64,000 nt of DNA. Source: Pseudomonas sp. LS.1a. Lineage in GTDB: Bacteria; Pseudomonadota; Gammaproteobacteria; Pseudomonadales; Pseudomonadaceae. The stretch covers positions 591,001 through 655,000 of the forward strand of contig NZ_CP092827.1 in assembly GCF_022533585.1 (NCBI RefSeq), given 5' to 3'. Numbering within the stretch: the first letter of the stretch is position 1; each line of letters starts with the position of its first letter. Under the pieces are notes generated by a model. It was not told where the DNA came from. It did no database searches and saw only the letters and a program-made list of their open reading frames with translations. The position numbers and the translations under genes were made by a program. Shown here in pieces: positions 19,312 through 28,196 of the stretch.

Positions 19312-21273
19312 CTAGACTCTGAAGGCCCGCACCGCCCGGTTCAGTTCGCCCCCCAAACTCAGCAACTGCTCGCCTTGCTCACGCCCCTCGCCAATGCGCT
19401 GCAGGTTGTCCTCACCCAACTCATGTATCCGCTCGCTGTGGTCGCGAATCTCGCTCACGGCACCGCTCTGCTGCGCCGTGACATCGGCAATCCGCACCGC
19501 AGTGTCCGAAATGGTGCGAATGGCACAGACAATCTCGTCCAGCGCCCCATCCGCCGCCTGGGCCTGGTTGGCCGTGGCCTCGGCATGTTCGAGCTGCGCG
19601 CGCATCCCGGCCACCGAACTTCTGGCTGCCTGCTGCAAGCGGTCGATCAAGGCCTGAATCTCGCCGGTAGCCCCGGTGGTGCGCTGCGCCAGCGAACGCA
19701 CCTCATCGGCCACCACGGCAAATCCACGGCCCATCTCACCGGCCCGGGCCGCTTCGATCGCGGCATTCAGCGCCAGCAGGTTGGTCTGCTCGGCAATCGA
19801 GCGGATCACTGTCAGCACGCCGCCGATGGTGGCCGACTCTTCCGCCAGTTGTTCGATCATGCGGGCGTTGCCCTGCACTTCATCGACCAGCTCACGCAAG
19901 CCCGACAGGCTCTGGCCAATCACCGCCTGGCCTTGCTCCACTGCACGCCCGGCATCGCGGCTGGCGTCGGCGGCGGCGCTGGCGTCGCCGGCCACTTGCT
20001 GGATGGTCGCTTCCAGTTCGCCCAGGGCATCGCGGATCTGCCCGGTGTCGCCGGCCTGGCGCTCGGCGCCGTCATGCAGGGCGGCGCTCATGCCGGCCAG
20101 GGCGTGGCTGCTGCCAGCCACCTGCTCGGCGTTGTGGCGGATGGTGCCGACCAGCTCCACCAGGTACTGGCGCAGGCGGTTGAGCGATTCCTGGATGTCG
20201 CGCAATTCGCGGTTGGTCTTGCCCAGGGCGATGGCCTCGGCGAAGTCGCCCTCGGCCCAGCGTGACAGGGCCGGGGCCAGGCCGGTCAGGGTGCGCGCCA
20301 GGCGCCGTTGCAAGGTGTCGATCAGCAGGGCGATAAGCAGGATCAGGCCGATCATCAGGCCCTGGATGATGCGCACTTCGGCGGCAATTTTCGCGTGCTG
20401 GCCGCGTACCTCGGGCTCCAGCGCCGCGATGGCCTGCTGTACGGCCTCCAGGCGCTGGCTGGTGCTGGCGGCCAGGGCGACGCGGCGCTCGATCTGTTCG
20501 CGGGTGCGCTGCAGTTCGGCCGGGTAGCGGCTGAGCAGGCTCTGCAGTTCGCGTTTGAGGCCAACGGCAATGTCTTCCTGCTGGGCGCTGGCCTGGGTTT
20601 CCAGGCCCATCATCGCGGCGAAGTCGTCGGCACCGGATTCGGCGGTACGGGTTACGCCCAGCAAGGGCAAGGCGTCGATCGCCTGGGCCTGGGCGCGGAT
20701 CAGTTGCAGCTCGCGCTCCACTTCGTCGGCCAGTTCCGGGCGGCCGCTGCTGACCAGCTTGTCCCGGGCCAGCGACAGGCGGCCGAGGTGCACGGTGGCG
20801 TCGAGCAATGGCACCAGGTAGCGGTTGGCGTCGGCGCTGCCGCTGTCACGGGCGTAGCCGGCCAGTTGTTCGAAGTTGGCTCCCAGTTCCCGCTCGGCCT
20901 GCAGCAGCAGGGCTTGCGGGTCGCCAGCCAGCTTGCCGGCGGCCAGCAGCTCCTCGGCGGTAAAGGCCTGCAGGCTGTCCAGGCTGGGGCGCAGTTTGTC
21001 GGCCAGTGCGCCAGGCCACTCGGCCAGCGCGGCCTGCAGTTTCTGGTTGGCCTCCATGGCTGCGGCATGGCGCAGGGCATCGCCGCTGCCCAGGTAGGCC
21101 TGGATGTTGCGGGCCGCCTGGTTCTGGAACTGCTGGGACAGGCCCAGGTAGCGCTCCATCAACTGGTAGGGGCGCTCCAGGGCACGCTGCGACCACCACA
21201 AGGTGGCGCCCAGGGCAATACACACGGTTACCAGCAACAGGGTGTTGAAATTGGTCAGCCACTTCAGGCGCAT
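19312..21273 (-). CDS. Methyl-accepting chemotaxis protein with long helical periplasmic domain
   Basis: A 653-residue chemoreceptor. A first membrane helix lies at about 10-28 ([16 protein letters not shown]). The periplasmic part, about residues 30-305, is almost wholly helical and rich in Ala, Leu, Gln and Glu. A second membrane helix ([17 protein letters not shown]) follows, then a HAMP-like segment and the cytoplasmic signalling hairpin, whose tip is [38 protein letters not shown] sensor domain near 270 residues of this composition resembles helical bimodular (HBM) receptors such as McpS, but that is inference; the ligand is not predictable. The gene is flanked by REP pairs, so it is probably monocistronic. 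Confidence 0.9.
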   Translation of the reverse strand: MRLKWLTNFNTLLLVTVCIALGATLWWSQRALERPYQLMERYLGLSQQFQNQAARNIQAYLGSGDALRHAAAMEANQKLQAALAEWPGALADKLRPSLDSLQAFTAEELLAAGKLAGDPQALLLQAERELGANFEQLAGYARDSGSADANRYLVPLLDATVHLGRLSLARDKLVSSGRPELADEVERELQLIRAQAQAIDALPLLGVTRTAESGADDFAAMMGLETQASAQQEDIAVGLKRELQSLLSRYPAELQRTREQIERRVALAASTSQRLEAVQQAIAALEPEVRGQHAKIAAEVRIIQGLMIGLILLIALLIDTLQRRLARTLTGLAPALSRWAEGDFAEAIALGKTNRELRDIQESLNRLRQYLVELVGTIRHNAEQVAGSSHALAGMSAALHDGAERQAGDTGQIRDALGELEATIQQVAGDASAAADASRDAGRAVEQGQAVIGQSLSGLRELVDEVQGNARMIEQLAEESATIGGVLTVIRSIAEQTNLLALNAAIEAARAGEMGRGFAVVADEVRSLAQRTTGATGEIQALIDRLQQAARSSVAGMRAQLEHAEATANQAQAADGALDEIVCAIRTISDTAVRIADVTAQQSGAVSEIRDHSERIHELGEDNLQRIGEGREQGEQLLSLGGELNRAVRAFRV

Positions 21274-21401
21274 AGCCGCGAGCTTCCTGCGGGGAGGGGG
21301 AGAGGTCGGTGGCTGAAGTTATTGCGATTTTGTGACGGGGTGATGACGACAGGCGGTTGGCGTCATAAAAAAGTGGCACAGTGCCTGTATTTGCATTGCC
21401 T

Positions 21402-21510
21402 GTACTGGCCTCTTCGCGGGCTTGCCCGCTCCCACAGGATATCTACCAGACCTGAATGCAGGCGCAATCCCTGTGGGAGCGGGCAAGCCCGCGAAGAGGC
21501 CGGTACAGGC
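21402..21510. repeat. REP pair (BIME), G-type
   Basis: Inverted copies TTCGCGGGCTTGCCCGCTCC and GGAGCGGGCAAGCCCGCGAA about 40 bp apart, bounded by the short inverted TACTGGCCTC/GAGGCCGGTA. The pair lies upstream of the chemoreceptor and just beyond the end of the diguanylate cyclase gene. Confidence 0.9.
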
Positions 21511-21520
21511 GATGAAGAAC

Positions 21521-22879
21521 TCAGGGCTCTACACGCACCACGCAATTACGCCCCGCATGCTTGGCCCGGTACAGCGCCTCGTCCGCCGCACTGGCCATGG
21601 TCAGCGCATCCAGCCCCTCATCCAGCTGCACCACGCCTGCACTGAAGGTGCACTGCAAGTCCCGAGGCTGCGCCGGGTAGAGAATCTCGGCAAAGCGCCG
21701 GCGGATCTCGTCCAGCACCTTGTGCGCCGCGTCCAGCGCGGTATTGGGCATGACAACGGCGAACTCTTCGCCACCATAACGGCCAATGAAATCGGTCTTG
21801 CGCAAGCGCTGCTTGAGAAACAGCGCCAGGCTCTTGATCACCCGGTCGCCCATGGGGTGGCCGTGGCGGTCGTTGATCTTCTTGAAGTGGTCGATGTCGA
21901 GCATGGCAAAGCTCAACGGCTGCTGCTCACGACGGGCGCGGAAGCTGCAGTCTTCCAGCAGTTGCAGGATGTGGGTGTGGTTGTACAACCCGGTCAGGCT
22001 GTCGCGCACCATGCGCGCCTTCAGGTGCCGGGCACGGGCGGCGCGGTTGCGCACGGTGGTGATCAGGTGGCGTGAGCGAAACGGTTTGGTCAGGAAGTCA
22101 TCACCGCCTTCGCTCATGGCATCCAGCTGCTTGTCCAGGTCGTCCTCGGCAGACAGGTAGATGATCGGCACACTCACATAACGGTCGCTGTGGCGGATCA
22201 CCTTGGCCAGCTCAGGGCCGGTGCAGGCCGGCATGTACAGGTCGAGGATGATCAGGTCGGGCTGGAACTCGGCCAGCTCGGCCATGGTGCGGATCGGGTC
22301 GGTCAGGCTGCGGGTGATCATGCCGGCGCTGGCCAGCACACGTTCGGTGTACAGGGCCTGGGTGCGCGAGTCGTCGATGATCAGCACGCGCAACGGGTCG
22401 TGCTGGGCGGCATTGGTCAGCAGTTCGACCTTTTCCAGCAGGCTGGAGGCTTCCAGGGTGCCGGTGAGGAAGTCCTGGCCACCGGCGCGCACGGCGGCCA
22501 GGCGGGTCGGGGTGTCGGTTTCGTGGTGGCTGAAGAACAGCAGCGGGATGTGTCGGGCCAGCCCCTGCTGCACCTGGGCAGCCAGCAGCAGGCCTTGGCC
22601 GGTGCCGCTGAAGTCGACATCCATGATGATGGCCGAAGGCGGGTATTCGTCGATCGAGGCGTGAAACGCCGCAGGGCTGGCCAGCGCCTGCACCACCAGG
22701 CCAAAGAACTCCAGTTGCTGGGCCAGGCGCTGGGCACGTTCGTGGTCCTGCAGCAGGATGTACACCGGCTTGCGCAGGGGCGGCAGCAGCACCTGATCGA
22801 GCGGGTCGTCCTTGCGCAGGCCGCTACGCGTCTGCTGTTGGGCGGGGCACTGCGGGCTCGGCTCGACTGCTTGGCTCAT
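21521..22879 (-). CDS. Response regulator with two receiver domains and a GGDEF diguanylate cyclase
   Basis: A 452-residue cytoplasmic protein. Residues about 35-155 form a first receiver-like domain (PPSAIIMDVDFSGTG). Residues about 160-280 form a second, canonical receiver (VLIIDDSRTQ; phospho-acceptor Asp in LIILDLYMP; YLSAEDD; FLTKPF). From about 290 the GGDEF domain starts DSLTGLYNHTHIL and has the active site RYGGEEFAVV with the product-inhibition I-site RKTD five residues before it. It should therefore make cyclic-di-GMP under phosphorylation control and be feedback-inhibited. In the first receiver the Asp is MDVDF and the switch Thr/Ser and Lys are less clear, so it may not be phosphorylated. 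No kinase gene is adjacent. Confidence 0.92.
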   Translation of the reverse strand: MSQAVEPSPQCPAQQQTRSGLRKDDPLDQVLLPPLRKPVYILLQDHERAQRLAQQLEFFGLVVQALASPAAFHASIDEYPPSAIIMDVDFSGTGQGLLLAAQVQQGLARHIPLLFFSHHETDTPTRLAAVRAGGQDFLTGTLEASSLLEKVELLTNAAQHDPLRVLIIDDSRTQALYTERVLASAGMITRSLTDPIRTMAELAEFQPDLIILDLYMPACTGPELAKVIRHSDRYVSVPIIYLSAEDDLDKQLDAMSEGGDDFLTKPFRSRHLITTVRNRAARARHLKARMVRDSLTGLYNHTHILQLLEDCSFRARREQQPLSFAMLDIDHFKKINDRHGHPMGDRVIKSLALFLKQRLRKTDFIGRYGGEEFAVVMPNTALDAAHKVLDEIRRRFAEILYPAQPRDLQCTFSAGVVQLDEGLDALTMASAADEALYRAKHAGRNCVVRVEP

Positions 22880-23125
22880 GTCCTGGCTACTTTAGGTTGG
22901 GATGTGCAGGGGCAATGATGGCTCTATGCTAGCAGCTCTTGCCGGATGCGTGAGTGCCCTGCATCAACAAAGCGGGTAGAACGAATATTCAGTTGCTGAC
23001 TGATTGGTCGCTTATGCGTAAGGCGGTGTCTGCTTTATAGTGCTGCCATGCGGGCTTGCCGTGGCACCCTGGCGCAGGCCTGTGGTCCAAGCCCCTGAAC
23101 CGTCGTGACTGATAAGGACAAAGCC

Positions 23126-24193
23126 ATGCTGGACTGGAAAAACCGCGAGGCCAAAGCCGAGCCCCGCGAGCGTGTCGACGGCCGTGGCGCCGCCGCCCGT
23201 AGCTACCTTGGCGGCCTCTGGAGCCGTGCCCTGGGGACCCTGATCGGGTTGTACCTGCTGGTGTGTATCGGCCTGGGCTGGTACTGGAGCCAGGAGCCGG
23301 ACCTGTTCCCGGTGCAGCAGAACGCCCAGGCCGCCGCCGAGCGCACTGGCCAGCAGATGGTGGTGGGTTACACCACTATCGAAACCCTCAAGACCGTGGC
23401 CGGCACCTTGCTGAACAAGCCGGGTGGCTACATTTCCAACGACCGCTTCCCGCCGGGGCTGTGGATGGACAACATGCCGAGTTGGGAATATGGCGTGCTG
23501 GTCCAGGTGCGCGACCTGTCCCGTGCCCTGCGCAAGGACTTCGCCCGTTCGCAGTCGCAGTCCACCGAAGACGCCGACCTGGCCAAGGCCGAGCCGCGTT
23601 TCAACTTCGACAACAAGAGCTGGATCTTGCCGTCGAGCGAGTCGGAGTTCGAAGAGGGCATCAAGTCGCTGACCCGCTACCAGACCCGTCTGGCTGCCGG
23701 CGACAAGGGCGCGATCTTCTACACCCGTGCCGACAACCTGAACAACTGGCTGGGTGACGTGGCCACCCGCCTGGGCTCGCTGTCGCAGCGGCTGTCGGCC
23801 AGCGTTGGCCGGGTCAAGCTCAACACCACGCTGAAGACCGAGTCGGTGGTCGCCGGCCAGGCGCCGCAGGTGGACGAGGAGTTGGTGGAAACCCCGTGGC
23901 TGCAGATCGACAACGTGTTCTACGAAGCCCGTGGCCAGGCCTGGGCACTGTCGCATCTGCTGCGCGCCATCGAGGTGGACTTTGCCGACGTGCTGGCGAA
24001 GAAGAACGCCACGGTCAGCGTGCGCCAGATCATCCGTGAGCTGGAAGCCTCGCAAGAAGCGCTGTGGAGCCCGATGGTGCTCAACGGCAGCGGCTTCGGC
24101 ATGTGGGCCAACCACTCGCTGGTCATGGCCAACTACATTTCCCGGGCCAACGCCGCGGTCATCGACCTGCGTCAGCTGCTGTCGCAGGGTTGA
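23126..24193 (+). CDS. DUF2333 family membrane-anchored protein
   Basis: A 355-residue conserved protein of unknown function. The N-terminus is charged (MLDWKNREAKAEPRERVDG), followed by one membrane helix at about 33-52 (TLIGLYLLVCIGLGWYW), then a soluble region expected in the periplasm. Recognisable segments are ERTGQQMVVGYTTIETLKT, GGYISNDRFPPGLWMDNMPSWEYG and VFYEARGQAWALSHLLRAI, which correspond to the DUF2333 family. ATG 23126 is preferred over the GTG 21 bases upstream because ATAAGGACAAAGCC gives it a ribosome site. A possible extended -10 (TATAGT, 23036-23041) lies upstream, but the -35 is poor. The stop overlaps the start of the Nudix gene. Confidence 0.88.
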   Translation: MLDWKNREAKAEPRERVDGRGAAARSYLGGLWSRALGTLIGLYLLVCIGLGWYWSQEPDLFPVQQNAQAAAERTGQQMVVGYTTIETLKTVAGTLLNKPGGYISNDRFPPGLWMDNMPSWEYGVLVQVRDLSRALRKDFARSQSQSTEDADLAKAEPRFNFDNKSWILPSSESEFEEGIKSLTRYQTRLAAGDKGAIFYTRADNLNNWLGDVATRLGSLSQRLSASVGRVKLNTTLKTESVVAGQAPQVDEELVETPWLQIDNVFYEARGQAWALSHLLRAIEVDFADVLAKKNATVSVRQIIRELEASQEALWSPMVLNGSGFGMWANHSLVMANYISRANAAVIDLRQLLSQG

Positions 24194-24732
24194 TGATGGC
24201 TATCAGCCCAAACGAGGCCGCCCACCGGGCGGCTTCCGACCGTGAGCTGGTCACCTGGGTGGACGAAGCCGACCAGGTGCTGGGGGCCTTGCCTCGCGCC
24301 GAACTGCGCGAGCGCGGCCTGATCGGGCGTTGCACGTTCATTTTGCTGTTCAACAGCGCCGGTGAGCTGTGCGTGCACCGGCGCACCCTGAGCAAGGCGC
24401 TGTACCCGGGGTACTGGGATGTGGCGGCAGGCGGCATGGTGACGGCCGGGGAGGCGTATGCCGATTCGGCGGCGCGGGAGCTGGCCGAGGAGCTGGGGAT
24501 CGACGGTGTGGAGCTGCGCTTTCATGAGCGGTTCTACTTCGACCAGCCGGATAACCGCTTGTGGTGTGCGGTGTATTCGGCGGTTTCGGATGCGCCGTTG
24601 CGGCTGCAGCCGGAAGAGGTGATCGAGGCGCGCTTCATTGGCCTGGAACAGGCTGAAGAGGAGAGCCTGACGAAGCCGTATTGCCCGGACTCGTTGGCGG
24701 CGTTGCAGCGCTATAAAGCAAGCCTCAAATAG
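24193..24732 (+). CDS. Nudix hydrolase
   Basis: A 179-residue Nudix (MutT-like) hydrolase. The diagnostic box GX5EX7REUXEEXGU is complete: GGMVTAGEAYADSA followed by ARELAEELGID, with all metal-binding glutamates. The N-terminal part (DRELVTWVDEADQVLGALPR, then LRERGLIGRCTFILLFN) is typical of the YfcD and isopentenyl-diphosphate-isomerase-like branch acting on nucleoside diphosphates or related compounds. TGATGATG at the junction gives two adjacent ATG codons (24193 and 24196), either usable, overlapping the DUF2333 stop, so the two genes are translationally coupled. The substrate cannot be told from sequence. Confidence 0.9.
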   Translation: MMAISPNEAAHRAASDRELVTWVDEADQVLGALPRAELRERGLIGRCTFILLFNSAGELCVHRRTLSKALYPGYWDVAAGGMVTAGEAYADSAARELAEELGIDGVELRFHERFYFDQPDNRLWCAVYSAVSDAPLRLQPEEVIEARFIGLEQAEEESLTKPYCPDSLAALQRYKASLK

Positions 24733-24745
24733 ATGCGTGGGCCAT

Positions 24746-24842
24746 GCCGGCCCCTTCGCGGGTAAACCCGCTCCCACAGGGATTTCACAGGCCGTGAAAC
24801 CTGCGCAGTACCTGTGGGAGCGGGTTTACCCGCGAAGGGGTC
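24746..24842. repeat. REP pair (BIME), G-type
   Basis: Inverted CTTCGCGGGTAAACCCGCTC and GAGCGGGTTTACCCGCGAAG copies, 38 bp apart, after the Nudix gene. Confidence 0.9.
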
Positions 24843-24971
24843 GCAAAACATTCGCAAAATGCCGCAATCCAGTACTTAGCAACGGCCGGATTTATCGTTA
24901 AACTGCGCGCCCTTTTCGGGCTGCCGCAGGTCTTGCGGTGGTAGCGCCGCCCCTGCCAGAGTGGGGCTTCG

Positions 24972-25007
24972 CGGTCGGGCTCAACCCCCTGGGGCCGACC
25001 AGTTTTT
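24972..25007 (+). promoter_or_regulatory. Terminator-like hairpin in the yciH leader
   Basis: GGTCGG (24973-24978) pairs with CCGACC (24995-25000), with additional pairing possible inside the loop, and AGTTTTT follows. It ends 23 bases before the yciH GTG. A smaller CCGCA/TGCGG stem lies about 50 bp upstream. The rest of the 24843-25030 leader has no recognised element. Confidence 0.45.
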
Positions 25008-25030
25008 GTCCTCAGCACAGAGGAACAAAA

Positions 25031-25402
25031 GTGGCCAAGAAAGCTTCTTCCTTCGCCGCCCTTGGCGGTCTCGTTTACTCCACCGACGCTGGTCGGCACT
25101 GCCCCGACTGTGGCCAGCCGGTGGATGCCTGTACCTGCAAGCAGCAAATCATCCCCGAAGGCGATGGCATTGCCCGTGTGCGCCGCGAAAGCAAAGGGCG
25201 CGGCGGCAAGACCGTGACCACCGTCACCGGCGTGCCGCTGCCGCTCGACCAGCTCAAGGAGCTGGCCTCTACCCTCAAGCGCCGCTGCGGTACCGGTGGC
25301 GCCCTGAAGGATGGGGTCATCGAAATCCAGGGCGACCATGTCGAGCTGCTGATCGGTGAGCTGACCAAGCAGGGTTTCAAGGCGAAAAAGTCCGGCGGCT
25401 GA
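25031..25402 (+). CDS. yciH: SUI1-fold translation factor YciH
   Basis: A 123-residue relative of eukaryotic initiation factor eIF1. It begins (M)AKKASSFAALGGLVYSTDAGRH and has a small Cys-rich N-terminal segment CPDCGQPVDACTC, possibly metal-binding. The SUI1 core follows: VRRESKGRGGKTVTTVTGVPL, LKRRCGTGGALKDGVIEIQGDH. In E. coli YciH influences start-site selection, perhaps under stress; the role in Pseudomonas is inferred. The start is GTG at 25031 with CAGAGGAACAAAA before it. It is followed by speA, but 150 bp with its own structured leader separates them, so they may be separately controlled. Confidence 0.92.
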   Translation: MAKKASSFAALGGLVYSTDAGRHCPDCGQPVDACTCKQQIIPEGDGIARVRRESKGRGGKTVTTVTGVPLPLDQLKELASTLKRRCGTGGALKDGVIEIQGDHVELLIGELTKQGFKAKKSGG

Positions 25403-25497
25403 TGCGGCCACGCGATTTTTTGCCCAGTGCTTTCTAAACTCGTTGCCGTGACCAGGGTCTATCCCAGGGCACGGACGAATCGTCATTTTTGGCTTTT

Positions 25498-25528
25498 ACA
25501 CTGCGCCCGCCTCCTTGCGGGGCAGTGT
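25498..25528 (+). promoter_or_regulatory. Long hairpin in the speA 5' leader
   Basis: ACACTGC pairs with GCAGTGT and, after one bulged base, CCCGC pairs with GCGGG around the loop CTCCTT, about 12 paired bases. It ends 26 bases before the speA ATG, just upstream of TATAGGGGACTTGA. There is no T-run, so translational or stability control is more likely than termination. Confidence 0.5.
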
Positions 25529-25554
25529 CTTCGACTTATCTATAGGGGACTTGA

Positions 25555-27468
25555 ATGTCCGTACGACGCACACGCAAAGACGATGGTAGCCAATGGACCG
25601 TGGCCGACAGCCGCAGTGTTTATGGCATCCGCCATTGGGGCGCTGGTTATTTCGCCATCAATGAAGCCGGGCGCGTCGAAGTACGCCCCAACGGCCCGAA
25701 AAGCGCACCGATCGACCTGTTCGAACAGGTCGACGAACTGCGCCAGAGCGGCCTGTCGCTGCCATTGCTGGTGCGCTTCCCCGACATTCTGCAGGACCGC
25801 GTGCGCCAACTGACCGGCGCCTTCGACGCCAACATCGCGCGCCTGGAATACCAGAGCAAGTACACCGCGCTGTACCCGATCAAGGTCAACCAGCAGGAAG
25901 CGGTGGTGGAGAACATCATCGCCACGCAGAACGTCTCCATTGGCCTGGAAGCCGGCTCCAAGCCTGAGCTGCTGGCAGTGCTGGCGCTGGCGCCGAAAGG
26001 CGGCACCATCGTCTGCAACGGCTACAAGGACCGCGAGTTCATCCGCCTGGCGCTGATGGGCCAGAAGCTCGGCCACAATGTGTTCATCGTCATCGAGAAA
26101 GAGTCGGAAGTGGCCCTGGTGATCGACGAGGCTGCCGAGCTCAAGGTCAAGCCGCAGGTCGGCCTGCGCGTGCGCCTGTCGTCGCTGGCCTCGAGCAAGT
26201 GGGCCGACACCGGTGGCGAAAAGTCCAAGTTCGGCTTGTCCGCCGCCCAGCTGATCTCGGTGGTGCAGCGCTTCCGCGATGCCGGCCTGGACCAGGGTAT
26301 CCGCCTGCTGCACTTCCACATGGGCTCGCAGATCGCCAACCTGGCCGACTACCAGCACGGCTTCAAGGAAGCCATCCGTTACTACGGTGAGCTGCGTGCG
26401 CTGGGCCTGCCGGTCGACCACATCGACGTTGGCGGTGGCCTGGGTGTGGACTACGACGGTACCCACTCGCGCAATGCCAGCTCGATCAACTACGACATGG
26501 ACGACTACGCCGGCGTGGTGGTGGGCATGCTCAAGGAGTTCTGCGACGCGCAGGGCCTGCCGCACCCGCACATTTTCTCCGAGAGTGGCCGTTCGCTGAC
26601 CGCGCACCACGCCATGCTGGTGATCCAGGTGACCGACGTCGAGAAGCACAACGACGACGTGCCGACCATCGAGAACAAGGAAGCCCTGCCCGAGACCGTG
26701 CAGTGGCTGGTCGACCTGCTCGGCCCGACCGACATCGAGATGGTCACCGAGACCTACTGGCGCGCTACCCACTACCTGGGTGACGTGGCTGCGCAGTATG
26801 CCGATGGCAAGATCAGCCTGGCCGAGAAGGCCCTGGCCGAACAGTGCTACTTCGCCGTGTGCCGCCGCCTGCACAACTCGCTGAAAGCCCGCCAGCGCTC
26901 GCACCGTCAGGTGCTGGACGAGCTGAACGACAAGCTGGCCGACAAGTACATCTGCAACTTCTCGGTGTTCCAGAGCCTGCCGGATACCTGGGCCATCGGC
27001 CAGGTACTGCCGATCATTCCGTTGCACCGCCTGGACGAAGAGCCGATGCGTCGTGCCGTGCTGCAGGACCTGACCTGCGACTCCGACGGCAAGATCAACC
27101 AGTACGTCGACGAGCAGAGCATCGAGACCAGCATGCCGGTGCATGCGGTGAAGGAGGGCGAGGACTACCTGCTGGGTGTGTTCCTGGTCGGTGCCTACCA
27201 GGAAATCCTCGGTGACATGCACAACCTGTTCGGTGACACCGATTCGGTGAACATCTACCAGAACGCCGACGGTAGCGTGTACCACGCCGGTATCGAGACC
27301 CACGACACCATCGAAGACATGCTGCGCTACGTGCACCTGTCGCCGGAGGAGTTGATGACCCACTACCGTGACAAGGTGGCCAGCGCCAAGATCACTGCGC
27401 GTGAGCGGACCCAGTATCTGGATGCCTTGCGCCTGGGGTTGACCCGGTCTTCGTACCTGTCGTCGTAA
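25555..27468 (+). CDS. speA: Biosynthetic arginine decarboxylase
   Basis: A 637-residue PLP enzyme that converts arginine to agmatine, the first step of one route to putrescine. The alanine-racemase-like barrel carries the PLP lysine at about residue 110 ([13 protein letters not shown]), the phosphate-binding region [11 protein letters not shown] and [13 protein letters not shown]. The C-terminal beta domain contains [19 protein letters not shown] and [12 protein letters not shown], with substrate-site residues near the end. Length and order fit the SpeA family rather than the acid-inducible AdiA. ATG 25555 follows TATAGGGGACTTGA. A hairpin just upstream may regulate it. Very confident. Confidence 0.96.
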   Translation: MSVRRTRKDDGSQWTVADSRSVYGIRHWGAGYFAINEAGRVEVRPNGPKSAPIDLFEQVDELRQSGLSLPLLVRFPDILQDRVRQLTGAFDANIARLEYQSKYTALYPIKVNQQEAVVENIIATQNVSIGLEAGSKPELLAVLALAPKGGTIVCNGYKDREFIRLALMGQKLGHNVFIVIEKESEVALVIDEAAELKVKPQVGLRVRLSSLASSKWADTGGEKSKFGLSAAQLISVVQRFRDAGLDQGIRLLHFHMGSQIANLADYQHGFKEAIRYYGELRALGLPVDHIDVGGGLGVDYDGTHSRNASSINYDMDDYAGVVVGMLKEFCDAQGLPHPHIFSESGRSLTAHHAMLVIQVTDVEKHNDDVPTIENKEALPETVQWLVDLLGPTDIEMVTETYWRATHYLGDVAAQYADGKISLAEKALAEQCYFAVCRRLHNSLKARQRSHRQVLDELNDKLADKYICNFSVFQSLPDTWAIGQVLPIIPLHRLDEEPMRRAVLQDLTCDSDGKINQYVDEQSIETSMPVHAVKEGEDYLLGVFLVGAYQEILGDMHNLFGDTDSVNIYQNADGSVYHAGIETHDTIEDMLRYVHLSPEELMTHYRDKVASAKITARERTQYLDALRLGLTRSSYLSS

Positions 27469-27475
27469 CCGCCAG

Positions 27476-27537
27476 GCCGCTCCTGCCTTTTTTGTGGGAG
27501 CGGCCTTGCGTCGCGATATGAGGGCGAAGCCCTCACC
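27476..27537. repeat. REP elements left of the RAYT gene
   Basis: A truncated inverted REP (CAGGCCGCTCCTGCC) faces a full C-type REP (TGTGGGAGCGGCCTTGCG, then TCGCGATATGAGGGCGAAGC, ending CCTCACC). The full copy is the inverted partner of the element at 28083. Confidence 0.88.
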
Positions 27538-27619
27538 GCGTCATACCTGGTAATGGTCCAGTCCTCGCCTGTCACATCAGCGCCGCTACCTTTGAATGCA
27601 ATGTTCAAAGGAGGATGAC

Positions 27620-28075
27620 ATGGAAAGTCCCGGCTCCCATCGTTTACGTAGTGGCCGAGTGTCCGAACCAGGGCGTCTCTACCTGCTCACCACAACCACT
27701 CGCAACCGAACACCGTTGTTCAAAGACTTTTTGTTCGCCAGAACAGTTATCCAGCAATTACGGCTCAGCGAAGAGTGCAAGGCGTGTCGATCTCTGGCGT
27801 GGGTCTTGATGCCGGATCATCTTCACTGGCTTGTTGAGCTTGGGCCGTCGAGCCTGAGTAGGCTGATGTGCGAGTTCAAGTCCAGAAGCAGTTGTGCGCT
27901 GTACAAGGTAGGGGCCGACAGGCGGCATATCTGGCAGACCAGCTTTCATGACCGGGCTTTGCGCCGCGAGGAGGATGTGAGGGCCGTCGCCCGCTACATC
28001 ATTGCAAACCCGATTCGGGCTGGCCTGGTAAAGCGGGCTGGCGAGTATCCACATTGGGATTGTGTGTGGCTGTGA
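27620..28075 (+). CDS. REP-associated tyrosine transposase (RAYT)
   Basis: A 151-residue Y1-type HUH nuclease related to IS200/IS605 transposases and domesticated in many Pseudomonas genomes. The metal-binding HUH motif is H67-L68-H69 (LMPDHLHWLVE). The nucleophile Tyr is about Y126 in ARYIIANPIRAGLV. The N-terminal GRLYLLTTTTRNRTPLF and the C-terminal EYPHWDCVWL are family marks. ATG 27620 follows AAAGGAGGATGAC, a near-perfect ribosome site; an ATG eight codons upstream is less likely. It is flanked by inverted C-type REPs that share the hairpin GAGGGCTTCGCCCTC, so it most likely binds, cuts and spreads these REPs. Motifs are intact, so it may be active. Confidence 0.92.
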   Translation: MESPGSHRLRSGRVSEPGRLYLLTTTTRNRTPLFKDFLFARTVIQQLRLSEECKACRSLAWVLMPDHLHWLVELGPSSLSRLMCEFKSRSSCALYKVGADRRHIWQTSFHDRALRREEDVRAVARYIIANPIRAGLVKRAGEYPHWDCVWL

Positions 28076-28082
28076 GTCAGCA

Positions 28083-28195
28083 GGTGAGGGCTTCGCCCTC
28101 ATTTCGCGACACAAGGCCGCTCCCACAAAGTCCTGCGTCCGCCGATCAATGTGGGAGCGGCCTTGCGTCGCGATGGGCCGCAAAGCGGCCGCGGC
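28083..28195. repeat. REP pair right of the RAYT gene
   Basis: First an inverted C-type REP (GGTGAGGGCTTCGCCCTCA, then TTTCGCGACACAAGGCCGC), which over about 45 bp differs by only two bases from the complement of the left-flank copy. Then a direct C-type REP with hairpin GGGCCGCAAAGCGGCC that abuts the end of the MATE gene. Confidence 0.9.
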
Positions 28196-28196
28196 A

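Noticed and set aside
25540..27363. Antisense open frame over speA (about 600 codons)
   Set aside because: It is a by-product of GC-rich third codon positions. No domain is visible, while the sense frame is a clear arginine decarboxylase.
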